A DNA stretch of 64,000 nucleotides from Prostheceraeus crozeri (taxonomy: Eukaryota > Platyhelminthes > Polycladida > Euryleptidae), in contig CAJQUW010005374.1 in NCBI GenBank assembly GCA_907163375.1, positions 1-64,000 on the forward strand. Reading direction: 5' to 3'. The notes under the pieces were generated by a model that was not told the DNA's origin, ran no database searches, and worked only from the letters and a program-made list of their open reading frames with translations. This document shows positions 33,931 through 45,109 of this stretch, one piece after another. The translations under genes were made by a program, and so were the position numbers. Position 1 is the first letter of the stretch; each line of letters opens with the position of its first letter.

Positions 33931-34286
33931 CCAATGCCGGTCAGAGATGCATTTCAAACGTATTCAATCATTTCTATGACTCATTTCACAATCTGTTGCC
34001 TTCCTACGCTACTTTAAACTGTTGTTCACCTCCTGAGTTTCATCTGCAATTATTTAAGTGTTCCTTAATTGCTGCTAGATGTTTTTTGTGGTCATCAATC
34101 CACTGTTGAAGTCGACATCTAGCTTCACCAATATTCTGGCTACTTGGATGAAAATTCATACACAACACACGAACTGCATCAATGGAATCACGCTTAAGTG
34201 AGAAATGTGATTTTACTTCGTTTGTGCTAAAAACCACTTCTTGCGCCTACTTTATGTGGTTAAAGCTGAATTCATCGCGTTGCATA

Positions 34287-34460
34287 GGTCTCCGTGGCAC
34301 AGTGTTTAAGTACTTGGCCTAGCGATCTTTTGGTACACAGATCGAGCCCCGAAAGTGTCATTGGAAGTCGGCCGGAAGGGCATCTGGATTAAAAGCACTA
34401 CTGCACTCCAGAAAAGTCTGACTATGTCATCACCGTCCAAGCATCCAACTCTCAGATAGC
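34287..34460 (+). mobile_element. tRNA-derived SINE, copy 2
   Basis: The head GGTCTCCGTGGCACAGTG has the A-box; AGATCGAGCCCC (34339-34350) is the B-box. The body shares GTGTCATTGGAAGT, GGAAGGG and TCACCGTCCAAGC with the SINE at 11190-11399. I see no clear target duplication. It lies in sense orientation in an intron. Confidence 0.8.
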
Positions 34461-34811
34461 ACGAGCGCTCATTTTTCACATTTTCCTGTAGTGACTAATC
34501 AAGCAAGAATAGCATTACCCTCATTTCTGTAAACATTTCAATATGAACGGATCTACTGACGATGGAAGAAGACAATTCGTGAGCACTTTTCAAGTGAAAT
34601 TGGAATTTTTAAGTTTTTAAAAATATTCCATGAAACTTAACGTCAAAATCTACAATGCAGGTGTACATATTTTAAGTAAATTCTTGTGATATAAAGCAGT
34701 GAGTAAATGTTGAGAATACGAGAATGTTTAGGTACGAGAGACAACATCTGTGTCTTTGGAAGCATCCGGACATCCCAGGCTATCGTTAATGTCTTTTTAT
34801 ATTTCTTTCAG

Positions 34812-35057
34812 ATGAGGAATCAAATGATTTGCTGATCAGTTTTGAACGGAAGTATTCCAAGTTATTATCGGAATACAAACTGCTTGACAGAATGGAAGCT
34901 GACGCTCGATACAAGCTATCAACTTTGAGGTCAAAATTGGAAGAACTTCAGCTATCAAATGGACGACTACAGAAAAGTCTGAACAAGGAGAAAACCAAGA
35001 GAAAGAATATTGAGGCCACCTGTCAGAAACTTCAAATGACCCTCCTTCGTTTACAGA
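34812..35057 (+). CDS. Ubiquitin-like gene, coiled-coil exon
   Basis: A 246-nt exon (82 codons), phase 1 in and out, between TTTCTTTCAG and GTAAGT. It encodes FERKYSKLLSEYKLLDRM, ADARYKLSTLRSKLEELQLS and LQKSLNKEKTKRKNIEATCQ, with leucine/hydrophobic residues at heptad spacing and many charges: a clear coiled coil of about 75 residues, suggesting dimerisation or partner binding. Joining its phase to the 299-codon exon is frame-consistent, and both splice sites are strong. No catalytic motif. Confidence 0.75.
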
Positions 35058-35472
35058 GTAAGTTCCGATGAATTGCAGCAGAATTCCTGTGCATTCGGGC
35101 CCAGAATTCGTTAAAATAAACACAGGATCCTGCGGATCTCCGCCGCGAAGTTTCTAGACTGAGATTCAATTCTCCGTCGCCTCCTGCGGAGATCGAGAAC
35201 ATCCTGCGGATCTGCACATTCTCCACGAAATGATTTGATATTTCATAAGGCACATTATCTCACAACGTCTATAGTAAGCAATCTGGAATATCATCATATT
35301 GGAGATGATCACCTACAATGCTGGCCAATTTATTAGACACACCCATAAAAACGCAGTATTTGTGATTTAAATCAGTGCTTTTCCTCCACAAGAGGAAGCT
35401 ATTCACTTTTTTCAATCAGAATTGCAAATGATATGAAACACAACAAGTTATTTATCAAGCGCAAGGAATATA

Positions 35473-36418
35473 CAAGGTGAACATAAAAGAATATCCCAAC
35501 TTCAAACTATTATTATTGCAAGACAAAGTAACGTGCCAGGTTTGGCAATATACCATTTGAAAGATGACGCTTTAAAGTTGTTTTACTGACACAGCAATAT
35601 CCGAAAGTTCTTATTGCCTTTATTATAACTCTGATTATAAAAATGATACTTTTTCATTCATAACAAAACGCAGCGTTGATCATTTTCATATCTCGCTAAA
35701 ATGAATAAGCTTGATTATTTCATTTTCGTGTTTTTCCGTTTTCCATTTAATCTTATTTGACAAAGCGATAATGTTGCAATATGAACCATCTATTCCTAGC
35801 AAAATGACGTCACAAGTGCTCAACATGACCACCTTGTGCAGCGCGAACAACGTCCATTCGATAATCAAACTCATGACACACGTTTTGCAGCATTTCTGAA
35901 GTCACTGACCGGATAGATGCTGAAACCAACGCAGTATGTGTTTCCTGTCGGGAGGAACAACCCCAAATTTGGATCGAAAAGCGCGTTAGACGACTGTTGT
36001 TGATTCAGATTTGCTGAGTTTAATAACACAGAAAGCTTTCTGTTTCGACTGAGCCATGCCAGCGAACAACGAAAAATGACGTACTGTTTTGCTTAAAATC
36101 GCTTATAAGAGTCATTCACGATTCAAGATTTCATTGATTCATGCTGCGGGAACGCCTAGAGGGAAAAATAGAAATTACTCGATTAAGTTATTTACCAACA
36201 TGAGAATCCCAGTGATCTGAAATTTTACTGATTTCAAACCTGCACCTGGTATTTATGACCGGTTAAGTTTGGAGAATCTTTTGAATATATAGGTAATGAA
36301 TAAGCGTGTAAAAAATCTTTAAAGCTTCATCTTTCAAATGGTATATTGCCAAGCCTCGCGCGTTACTTTGTCTTGCCATAATAGTTTGAAGTTGGGATAT
36401 TCTTTTATGTTCACCCTG
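35473..36418 (-). mobile_element. mariner/IS630-type element with ~105-bp inverted repeats, internally deleted
   Basis: 35473-35580 (CAAGGTGAACATAAAAGAAT, then ATCCCAACTTCAAACTAT) is mirrored at 36315-36418, ending TTCACCCTG. TA precedes the left end; the right flank is CT, so the duplication is lost or mutated. 946 bp, with only the two ends of a transposase gene inside. Terminal CARGGTG is common in this superfamily. Confidence 0.75.
35810..36056 (-). pseudogene. Transposase N- and C-termini joined by internal deletion
   Basis: From ATG at 36056 the minus strand gives MAQSKQKAFCVIKLSKSEST and, past a stop, FRSKFGVVPPDRKHILRWF. This resembles the HTH (DUF4817-type) N-terminus of some mariner-like transposases: F-x-x-x-(F/Y)-G-x-x-P-P-x-(R/K)-x-x-I-x-R-W. 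About 40 bp on, another frame encodes VTSEMLQNVCHEFDYRMDVV, AAQGGHVEHL-stop, the typical last 30 residues. The whole catalytic DDE core is absent. This explains the element as a MITE-like deletion derivative that could only move with help from a full copy. Confidence 0.6.
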
Positions 36419-36671
36419 CTCGCATCGATCATCATCTTCGAGTCACAGATACATGACGTCAACTGCTGATCTGTCCTTGATTCTTGGATTATTTGAAAAG
36501 ACGCTGTCATCGCATCATTTATAAACCCGACTGTATTTGTGAACAATCACTCCTGTTTAGGACAGTGTAGGAACAATGTAGGGCACTTTAGGGTGCGTAA
36601 GTGCCTGAAAATGTCCTACATTGTTGCCCGAAAAAAATTATGTTAATAATGGGATGGGATGCGTAAATGCA

Positions 36672-36768
36672 ACAATGTTATTATGTAGATTTTGCATGTA
36701 ACAGTGCTTGCGCGCACTCAAAATTCTGCATTGTTACATACAAAAATCTACACGTAATAATGATATTG
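36672..36768. repeat. Fold-back element (~38-bp arms)
   Basis: The left arm CAATGTTATTATGTAGATTT...TAACAGTGC pairs with the right arm GCATTGTTA...AAAATCTAC...AATAATGATATTG. The loop contains TGCGCGCA. A further CAATGTAGG...CCTACATTG pair lies just upstream (36565-36630). Confidence 0.7.
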
Positions 36769-37199
36769 TCCTAAGCTGTATTTCTATGGGAAAATACCGT
36801 GAAACAATGTAGAAAAAAGCGTGATCCATGTTATAGATATAGGATAAAATAATAAAATTATCATGATGTGTAGATAACTATGATTTGAATTTCAATAGTA
36901 CACATGAAAAAAACTAAATCATTTATATTGATACTGTTGTCAGTTCAGATATCAGTCTAAACAGGTATATTGCGGTTCAATATTTTAACATTGAAAGATA
37001 CACGAACCTAAACACAATGACACTGCGGCACTTGAATATGTCCATCAATGTCTTATTGCTATGTACGAGTCCGCTGACATAGCAATGCCATTGATAGACT
37101 ATTCTGCGTGTCGTAGTTATTCATTGTTGCCTTCGTGAGTGAATGTGCCTTGGCTCGACATAATTTTAATTTCCCAAAACTTTAATTAAAATTGTTGCC

Positions 37200-37600
37200 T
37201 TCATTTTCCACATTATCATCATCATCATCATCAGCCTTACGTGCCACTTACTTCTTCGATCTTGCGCTTTCTGAATCCAGTTCCTCAATATCCTCTCTCC
37301 ATCTTCTCATTGGCCTTCCTCTTCGCTTTGGTCTTTCTGGTGGCGTCCATTCCGTTACTTTCTTGGTCCATTTGTTGCTGTTCATTCTGGCTAGGTGTCC
37401 TGTCCAGTGTCCCTTCATCGTTCTGATTTTACTCGTTATGTCAATGATTCTCGTCCTTTCTCTGATGTTCTCGTTCCGTATTTAACATTGCTCATTCCAT
37501 ACTTCTTTGTGCCACAGCCAGTTTCCATTCTTGTCGTTTTGTTAGTGTCCACGTTTCTGCAACCTTCCGTATCAAACAACCTTCGTTTCAGACATATTGG
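37200..37600 (-). pseudogene. RTE-like non-LTR retrotransposon 3' end with (ATC)n tail
   Basis: On the minus strand: WTLTKRQEWKLAVAQRSME, then after a frameshift RIIDITSKIRTMKGHWTGHL, ARMNSNKWTKKVTEWTPPER and RRGRPMRRWREDIEELD, then a stop followed directly by an (ATC/GAT)n microsatellite (complement of 37208-37230). The W-x-G-H-(L/V)-A-R-M, G-R-P-x-x-R-W order is the C-terminal signature of RTE-type reverse-transcriptase proteins, whose copies commonly end in short microsatellite tails. About 120 codons of a 5'-truncated copy, frameshifted, dead. Confidence 0.75.
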
Positions 37601-37847
37601 GCGTTTTAGCCACATTATACCATAGCTAAATTGCGCACAATATTTTATATCTTACCCTTCTGGCTTCATAGAATACTCATTTCCACTGTGAATGAATAAA
37701 GTTCACCAGATTATTACATAGTTGTAGAAGAATATTTCAGAATCCCTTCTATATTTGATAGAATTTGCTCCGAGGGAAAATCTTAGTAGAGAGGGATTCT
37801 ATCGCAAATATCATGGTCCTGCTTCATATATAATATTCTGGCATACT

Positions 37848-38010
37848 TAAGTTACGGATAGATGATAGCTATGCAATTCTCTAGGACATAGCACGTGAGA
37901 TTATTTGATATATGATAATCCTGGGGCTAAAAACCCTTTGGGTTCATCAAATCATTTCCCTTTCTATATCCCAGAGAATCACATAGCCATCATCTATCCA
38001 TTACTTATTA
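37848..38010. repeat. Fold-back element, family member 1
   Basis: Arms of ~65 bp: GGATAGATGATAGCTATG...AATTCTCTAGGACATAG...GATTATTTGAT pairs with its complement ending ATGGCTATGTGATTCTCTGG. The centre is GGGGCTAAAAACCC. The related copy lies at 39620-39760. Confidence 0.7.
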
Positions 38011-39507
38011 TCAAACTCCCTTCCTATCATAGAAGTAGATAATAATAATACACTAGAATGGAAGTTTGATATCTTGCCTATGTACAATGATGGCACATGG
38101 AAAAATCTATGGTTTGTAGATTATATTCGATCTAATACATTATCATAGTCAAACTAATCGGCAAGTTGGTTGTGGAAGTTGTTGACAGCAAATTGCAGGA
38201 TTTTCATGGAGAGAATTTTAAGTGAGATGGTGGCATTGTTTTATGTGAAATAGCCCCCTATTCCATGGATTAATATACTGCGTCTATTTGTAGCAGTCAT
38301 TGACAACTATTTTCCAATTTTTCAACACTGGAATACGAATTGAAATTTGGTTCACAGAGTCATTATCGAAAGTAGTCGGTGTACTGGTTGTAAAAACATC
38401 TCAAGAATTCAAAGATAAAAATTCTAATTATTGTATAATTTCTCCTTCTGGCAGTCACGAAACCTAGCGCTTTTCTGGAATAAACACATCGAAAGCTTCT
38501 CTAGCGACAGTCATTTATCAGATACATGAAATGTCGTTGGAACTTTTCAATTAATCACTAAATGACTTATGTACATTAATATAGTGTGATGATATTTTGG
38601 AAGCTCATACTCGAAAGCATGCAAAGGTTTTGAAAATTGCTCAAATATAATGAACAGGCCGGGAATCCTTCAAAGTGAAATGAATACTGTAAGATTTCTT
38701 GGCCTCTGATTTCAAGCTGGACCAATGCATGTTCTGTAAATCGACATTACAAGTTGCATATGTGTCTGATTATACTTTTGATTGATTATAGGAGCGATAT
38801 TTCAAAATGATGAACGTACAGAACGTTTTACAGGATTTCCTTCTTTGTCATCCTGTCAGCGCAGCATTTTGTAAATTCACTGTTGCTATGAGTACATGGT
38901 CTTTGAACAAGGGCCAACAATCCAGATCACAAATTGACTTGATAATTTAAAATGCCAACCAGAAAACAAGAAAGCCATTTCGCAAAATTTGCTTTTTGCC
39001 CCAACTAAGTTCCCCCGGCGTGTGCCATAATTTTCATGCGATTTCCATTCTAGGACTTTCTATGGTATTGTTAATTTCTATGCTTCCTATCTCCACTATG
39101 TTGAACTATGCGTTCTACATTTTCTAATGTAGAACGGAATTTCTATGAATCAAAATACATGTAATCCAATGGGCTACCGTGCTACATTTTTTTACCCTAC
39201 AATGCACCCAAATTGCAAGTAAGCTTAGATGATATCTTGGGTATAGATAATAAGGCTACACCTCATGCAAATGCCAGTTAAATATCGGTTCACTTGAAAT
39301 TCAAATGAAGGAAATGCACATAGAAGTAGATAATAGTACTTTCTATGGTATTGTTAATTTCTATGGAAATGCATGACATCAATATTGGATAGGCTATCTA
39401 CTAGGACTTTGGATGCCATGGAAAGCCAACCACGTTTGTGTTCTTAGCAGATTGTCTATATCGTCACTGGTCCATAGAGTTCATTGACATTTCTTGATCG
39501 TTTGATA

Positions 39508-39614
39508 ATAGTGATATAACTACTCCATCTGTACTACCATAGAAAGATGTAGCACTCGGCTTCGCCTCGTGCTACATTTTCTGTGGTAGTACAGATGTCG
39601 TAGTTATATCACTA
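39508..39614. repeat. Near-perfect 107-bp hairpin
   Basis: The arms ATAGTGATATAACTAC...TCTGTACTACCATAGAAA.GATGTAGCAC and their complement meet in a tiny loop within CTCGGCTTCGCCTCG. Arms of ~48 bp with only a few mismatches. Target context is AT-rich. Probably a small snap-back MITE. Confidence 0.8.
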
Positions 39615-39619
39615 TAATA

Positions 39620-39760
39620 TAGTTAATTGTGGGGTATAGAGAGAGAAATTATTTGATATCTCCTGAGGACTTTAACCCAAGAGATTTACCATTTAATTTC
39701 ACGAGCTATGTCCTAGAGAATCGCATATCAATCCTCTATCCATTATAAAGTATGTCAGAT
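39620..39760. repeat. Fold-back element, family member 2
   Basis: Shares ATTCTCTAGGACATAG, AATTATTTGATAT and TATCCATTA with 37848-38010, but its arms are more diverged. Nothing coding. Confidence 0.55.
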
Positions 39761-40354
39761 TATCAGCTTATCAACCATAGATATCCTTGATAGAATCCAT
39801 CTCTATTAAGATTATCTTCTAAATCCTTGGGAATAGTTTTTAGACATCATTTTTTGGAATGTTTTTAGATGTTTTGGTTAGCAAATCTGCAAAAAACTAT
39901 GAAGAGAACACTCGTGTATTATGAAAGAGAATGTTGGCATTAATCCGATCTGGAATTTATAACTCGGGCATTAGCTCTCATGAGCGCAATGCTGAGTCTA
40001 GTCAAGATGGCGGCTTAGCTTCCCCATAGGATGTATTGTATTGGGTCGCCATAAGAATCGCTATCCGGTCAACTGCTTCAGTCGCATGCTCCCCTAGCTC
40101 GCCAAAGACGGAAATAGCGAAAGGGACGCATGACCAACGGGAACTTGTTGACACATGAACAAGTTTGCCTAAGCGAACCGTCGTGTAAAACACCAATTAA
40201 ATTTCTATCCGAAGAAGTTATTCTCGCTCTTGATCTGACATTCCCGGATACGTGGACTACCTTATGATTCCAAAAGGAGCGATATCATTGTCGAGTGAAG
40301 GCAATTTACTTCTATGCATGCATCTCCATCTGGAAGATGTTAGATGTCTTATTT

Positions 40355-40912
40355 CTATGCATGTGTTGAAAAAGTTGATGTTACCATAGCCATCAGTAGC
40401 CCATGAGCATTACTTTACAATCCCTGTCCAACTTTACAGTTCTTGCGGTCAACACTTTGCAGTTCATGGCAAACTTTGAGGCTGCAAAGTGTATTTACGT
40501 CAAGATTTTATTTTCTCTATGTATCATTTTCATAGAAATTACGTTGAATATCCTTGACAAGTGCCTATATCTAGCATTTGAAGCAATCATAACAATGTAC
40601 TCAATTGAATCACATCGACCTTATTTAGAATCAAAGATATCAAATTGGCAAACCATGATTATCATTAACACATTTATTACCTTTATTTTGGCTTTCTGTC
40701 AGATAGCTGACAATGTTCGCTAAATTGACTCCATCTCTCTTTGTTTCTGTTACTACTATAGTCTTGTGGTGTTATTTCCTTTATTGTCATTTCTGCGGTT
40801 CTTTTCATTTTTGGTTGCTATTTGGTGAATTAATGGAATGTGGCAAATACTGCACACAAAGTATAATTCTGATCAAATTTAAATAGAGTCTTCTTTTGCA
40901 ATGTTAAGAAGG
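40355..40912 (+). repeat. ~550-bp repeat, left arm of an inverted pair
   Basis: Matches 43515-44062 in reverse complement over its whole length at an estimated 80-85% by eye. Shared blocks include GGTCAACACTTTGCAGTTCA, TATGTATCATTTTCAT, TTGGCTTTCTGTCAGATAGC and AATTGACTCCATCT. A 106-codon hydrophobic open frame at 40403-40723 is not kept in the partner, so I treat it as chance. Confidence 0.85.
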
Positions 40913-41759
40913 TGTCCACAGGGTGTCCAAAAATTAGCTCAGTTTTTGATTTTGCAGTGAGAACGAGGCTTTTCCGTTCAAAAATGATATTTATTCCGAG
41001 AAACGGAAAGAATTATCATGATGTTTTAGTATTTAAAGGAATTATTCAAAAAATCGTTCATATTCGGATAATAATATCGCCATTTATATCAATAGACCTA
41101 TAATATGCATGAGCTTATAATAAAAGTATGAAAATCACATCTAATGAACCCAATGTTGTATCATGCGTGCCACGAATTACACGGTTTGTGATTGGTCAGC
41201 TATTAAATAGTGCACCAGATACTTTGACAATGGTTCTGAACATTCATCACAAAGATAAATCTTAGCTGTTATCAAAACTTCATGGACGGTTAATTACAAG
41301 TTATCATTGAGTCAGGAATCAGGAAAACCTATCAACTCGCTTAGAAATTGTTCAACTGCTTTATGCAAGTGAAAGACTGAACTTTATGTGCATGTAAGAT
41401 AAAGAGATTCATTTGGAGCGTCACTGTAGCATCACACGTCCAATTTCAAAATTTAAAAAGACTTTCAGTCTTCTCGATGCCCCTGCAAAAGGCAGAAAGT
41501 TTGAAGTGGAAAATCGTGGCTTTGAAGAGGATACAAGTGATGTCTCTCAATCATCGAGCTCATTGAACTTGTCCAGCTGCAACAGTTGCTTTTCTGTCTG
41601 AAATTCCTAGATCAATTTTCATAGAATGCTGAAAGACAAATCAGAACATCATCCTGATCTCATTTCTTTGCATCGTATCAGGCAATCACTGCAGAAGTTG
41701 AAGGTAACCGAATAAGATTCGGTCAATAAGCAATGCCAGGATCATGTCAATGATTTAAT

Positions 41760-42252
41760 AGACAGGATTATTTGGAGTGATGGAGCAATGTTTCAATAAA
41801 TGGCTCAGGACATTGCATCACATGTGCAACTGAAAAGTCTACCATGACTTTGACTCGTTCCCCCACATTCATCATTTGTGTTGTGATATGAGCAGCCTTT
41901 CTCAGTAACACAAATTGAGTTGCTCTTTTCCTCCAACAATCAATGGCAATAATTACAATTAAATGCTGAAGAATGACTTCATTCCACAATGTCAAACGAA
42001 AGAATGCTTGCTGCTCCACAGCAACTTTCCAATAAGATAAAGCGTAGCTTCACTTTCCTCTGCATGCTGCAGCAACTTTAAGAGAGCCGAAAATTCTTCA
42101 GAGGGGTTTTTGGACGCGGCTTTGAAACAGCTTGGCCGGCATGATCCCTGATCTGATGCTATGAGACTGCCGGCTTTGGATGGTATTGAAGAACAGGTTG
42201 CATCATAATCCAAGCCAAAACTATTGACGAACCAAAGAGAAAATCGGCACAA
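41760..42252 (-). other. Coding-like minus-strand sequence, unidentified
   Basis: Two overlapping frames read well, with a shift near 42000: PSCFKAASKNPSEEFSALLK, LLQHAEESEATLYLIGKLLW, then FFRLTLWNEVILQHLIVIIA and RKAAHITTQMMNVGERVKVM. The composition looks like a former protein-coding region rather than noise, but I recognise no domain. It could be a remnant of a transposon protein. It lies inside an intron on the opposite strand. Confidence 0.25.
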
Positions 42253-42636
42253 AGTTTGATGAAACCAATAATAAAGAAATCAGATAGCTGTTGACATCAT
42301 CTAAGAAGATTGAATGCTTTATTATACGAAGATGAGTGATATTTTGAACATTCTCTGCATATACCAAAACCTCATGATATTCCCATGTTATTTTTCATTA
42401 AAAAATGATTTTCGAGCGGAAAAGGTCGCTCTAACATGGAAATTGAAAGCTGCGCCAATTTTGGGACGCCCTGTATTTTCCTATGGATAGAAATATTGTA
42501 CATTTCTAGTTATGGCCATAGACTTCTTAGCGTCATGGTATGGCCGACAAACAGGACGCTAAGATATCTAACATCTTCCAGATGGAGATGCATGCGTAGA
42601 AATGAATTACCTTCACTCGATTAAAAATCCTTTTCA

Positions 42637-42727
42637 GTACTCTGAGCGATATCGTTGTCTCGATCGTTGCGCTCTCTCATCAACGATATCGCTGCTCCAT
42701 GGATATCCATGGCTCCTCGTACTGAAG
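42637..42727. repeat. Fold-back element plus perfect 16-bp palindrome
   Basis: AGCGATATCGTTG (42648) pairs with CAACGATATCGCT; outward, AGTAC-like ends also pair. CCATGGATATCCATGG at about 42697-42712 is a perfect palindrome. No function implied. Confidence 0.6.
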
Positions 42728-43514
42728 AGTTGACTTTTTCATGGACTTCTAGATAACTATGACAGCTATATAGATATCTAATTATCGATAATTATAGACG
42801 TCCATGCTTCGTGAAAATAATTATAGCATTCTATTTGTAGGACGGGAGCTACTGACACTTTCTTCCTCAAAATTTTCGTACATTTTCTTTTGCAGAAAAG
42901 AAGCTATTTAATTATCATAATGAAAATGAAAATGAATTGAGTTCAAACACAACTATCGATTATCAAAGTAGAAGTGAGTCACATGATTCATAATCAGTAT
43001 TTGAATTCTGAGTACCTTCTACAAAAATTTCATGTTTCATGTTTGGACATAATTTTTTTGGATTTTTTACTCTTTTTCAGACACAATACTGAATCCTGTG
43101 GACTCACTTCAACTTTTTATACTTCAGTTATGTTCTTGAAGTTATCATGTCAATCATTCATGTTTCTTCTGAAATGTAGTATTCTTTCTTCAAAAGAAAA
43201 AAAACGAAAATTGCCCAACAATCTCACAAACCATAGATATCCAAAGATATGAATTTTGCCATTGGATTCCAAAGGGAATCCTTTAACCTTACCTATAACC
43301 GAAAGCTACTGGCTGTGACACTTAAGAATTTGATTTGTGTGTTCAGCGTTTCAAGATCCTTAAGTCCATGCTATTAAGCCCTTTGTGCGCGAATTTAGGA
43401 AGAAAGTGTCAGTCGCTCCTGGACTATTGTCGACCATAGATTGATATTAAGAAGTCTATGGCCATACCTAGAATTGCATAATATATCTACCCATAGACTA
43501 GGAATTGACATGGG

Positions 43515-44062
43515 CTACTTAACATTGCAAGAGAAGACTTATTGAATTTAAATTTCATCAGAATTATACCTTTGTGTCCAATATTTGTTGCATTCCATTA
43601 ATTCACCAAATAGCGACTGAAAATGGAAAGAACCGCAGAAATGATAATAAAGGAAATGACACTGCAAGCAAGTAGTAACAGAAACAAAGATAGATGGAGT
43701 CAATTTAGCGAATATTGTCAGCTATCTGACAGAAAGCCAAAATGATGATAATGATTGTGTTAATCATAATTATCGTTTAGCAATTTGATATCTTTGAATT
43801 TAATTAGGTTGACATGATTCAAGTAAGCACATTGTAATGCTAATATTTTTCAAATGCTGGATGTAGGCACTTGTCAAAGATATTCAACGTAATTTCAATG
43901 AAAATGATACATAGAGAAAATAAAATGACGTAAACATACTTTGCAACATAACAGTTCACCATGAACTGCAAAGTGTTGACCACAAGGACTGTAAAGTATT
44001 GCGCATGCGCTACTGAGGGCTATGTTAATATCAACTTATCAACGCATGCGTAGAAATGAAAC
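43515..44062 (-). repeat. ~550-bp repeat, right arm of the inverted pair
   Basis: Partner of 40355-40912, spacer ~2.6 kb. In the intron transcript the two arms could pair into a long hairpin. Confidence 0.85.
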
Positions 44063-45067
44063 TTTGTCATGATTATATTTCTTCTTCCCTGGGGCACGGA
44101 TTCGGCGTGGCGGTGGGCACGTCTCCATTGTGACCGATCACAGGTGTTCTCTTCAGTCGACGTAACTCCTCATTGATGAGTTAACCCCTCCAGCGCTTCG
44201 TGTGCCTCCCGCGCGCTTCGTTCCGTCACTTGTAGTGTTCTATCGGCTTGCTCTTCACATTGCATACTCTTGTCTTGCAGAGGTTGAGCTGCAAACCGCA
44301 TATTATCACCATTTTATTGAATATTTCAATATAACACAGGAAGTCATGAAACTGTCTGCCATAGTTAACATTGCATCACGAGTTACTGGTTCAGACGAAG
44401 AAAACCTCCTTGAAAGTTAGCGGATTGGTTCATGCTCATGATCTGGATCTGATCCGATTAAAACGTCGTGAAGATGAGCCGATCCGATGTGTGTTATTGG
44501 ATCATGAGCCGAATGATCCGGTAGGAAACCTGATATATACGAAATTTGCTTTTTAGAACTCATTATATTTTCCGGAAGTTTTGGACCGATCCCTGAACCT
44601 CTGTTTCAGACGGATCTGTGACCTGTTACAAGGTGACCAACCAGAACTAGCGACCTGATTTATTCTCTGCGAACTAACCTTAGTTAGATAGCTCTAAATG
44701 CAGTTAAATGTTCATCCGAACATCTCAGTGATTCAAATCTCGTTATCAGAGGCTCAAAATGTGAACTTCGTAGGCATGAATGTGAATTTGCTCGTTTGTG
44801 CTCACGTTCTAATCGCAAGCCATTGTTAAGTGACTGTGCACTCCGGAGGCTGACCTAATCGGTCAGTGAGAATTTATCGTCAACAGTTCCACGTGAGGAA
44901 AACATTTAAGAGACAAGATTGGAAACTTTCAGCTGTTATAGGACCTACTGGGATACCTTCTGCATGATTTCGTCATTATCATGAAAAGTCAATGAAACAG
45001 ATTCACTCATTTCATGTAATTTTATTCTCTTGATCGAAGGATTAATGAATTGCTTTTATTTTGACAG

Positions 45068-45109
45068 ATGCTCCGAAGAATGATGCGGCCGTGCAATTCC
45101 CTCCTCCCG
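45068..45109 (+). CDS. Ubiquitin-like gene, 42-nt micro-exon
   Basis: Flanked by TTTTGACAG and GGTAAGTT. 42 nt, phase 1 in and out; it would add 14 residues (APKNDAAVQFPPP plus the split codon), a Pro-rich linker between the coiled coil and the C-terminal domain. Being symmetric, it could be skipped without changing frame. Support is splice sites plus phase only, so confidence is moderate. Confidence 0.5.

Larger units (their letters stand above)
31664..34811. other. Intron of the ubiquitin-like gene
   Basis: Bounded by GTGAGT and TTTCTTTCAG. It contains CCCGGGATT-rich repeats (32785-33930) and a SINE (34287-34460). 32009-32157 is open and ends ATG|GTAAAC but does not fit phase 1, so it is not included as an exon. 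Confidence 0.6.
35058..45067. other. Large (~10 kb) intron filled with fold-back and transposon fragments
   Basis: Bounded by GTAAGT and a TTTTGACAG acceptor. It holds a mariner-type deletion derivative, an RTE tail, several hairpin elements and a ~550-bp inverted repeat pair, listed separately. No further phase-1 exon was convincingly found, though a small one could be missed. Confidence 0.6.

Noticed and set aside
35128..35233. GC-rich, coding-like segment after a CACAG, ending in a stop
   Set aside because: The open frame does not fit the phase-1 exit of the preceding exon; in the required phase a stop follows quickly. Could be an alternative last exon but is unsupported.
40403..40723. 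106-codon hydrophobic open frame resembling a membrane protein
   Set aside because: It lies in a repeat whose inverted partner (43515-44062) does not keep the frame, and there is no recognisable domain.
44430..44525. Cluster of GATCC/GATCTG words
   Set aside because: Short, irregular, no array periodicity or partner; probably chance or decayed repeat.
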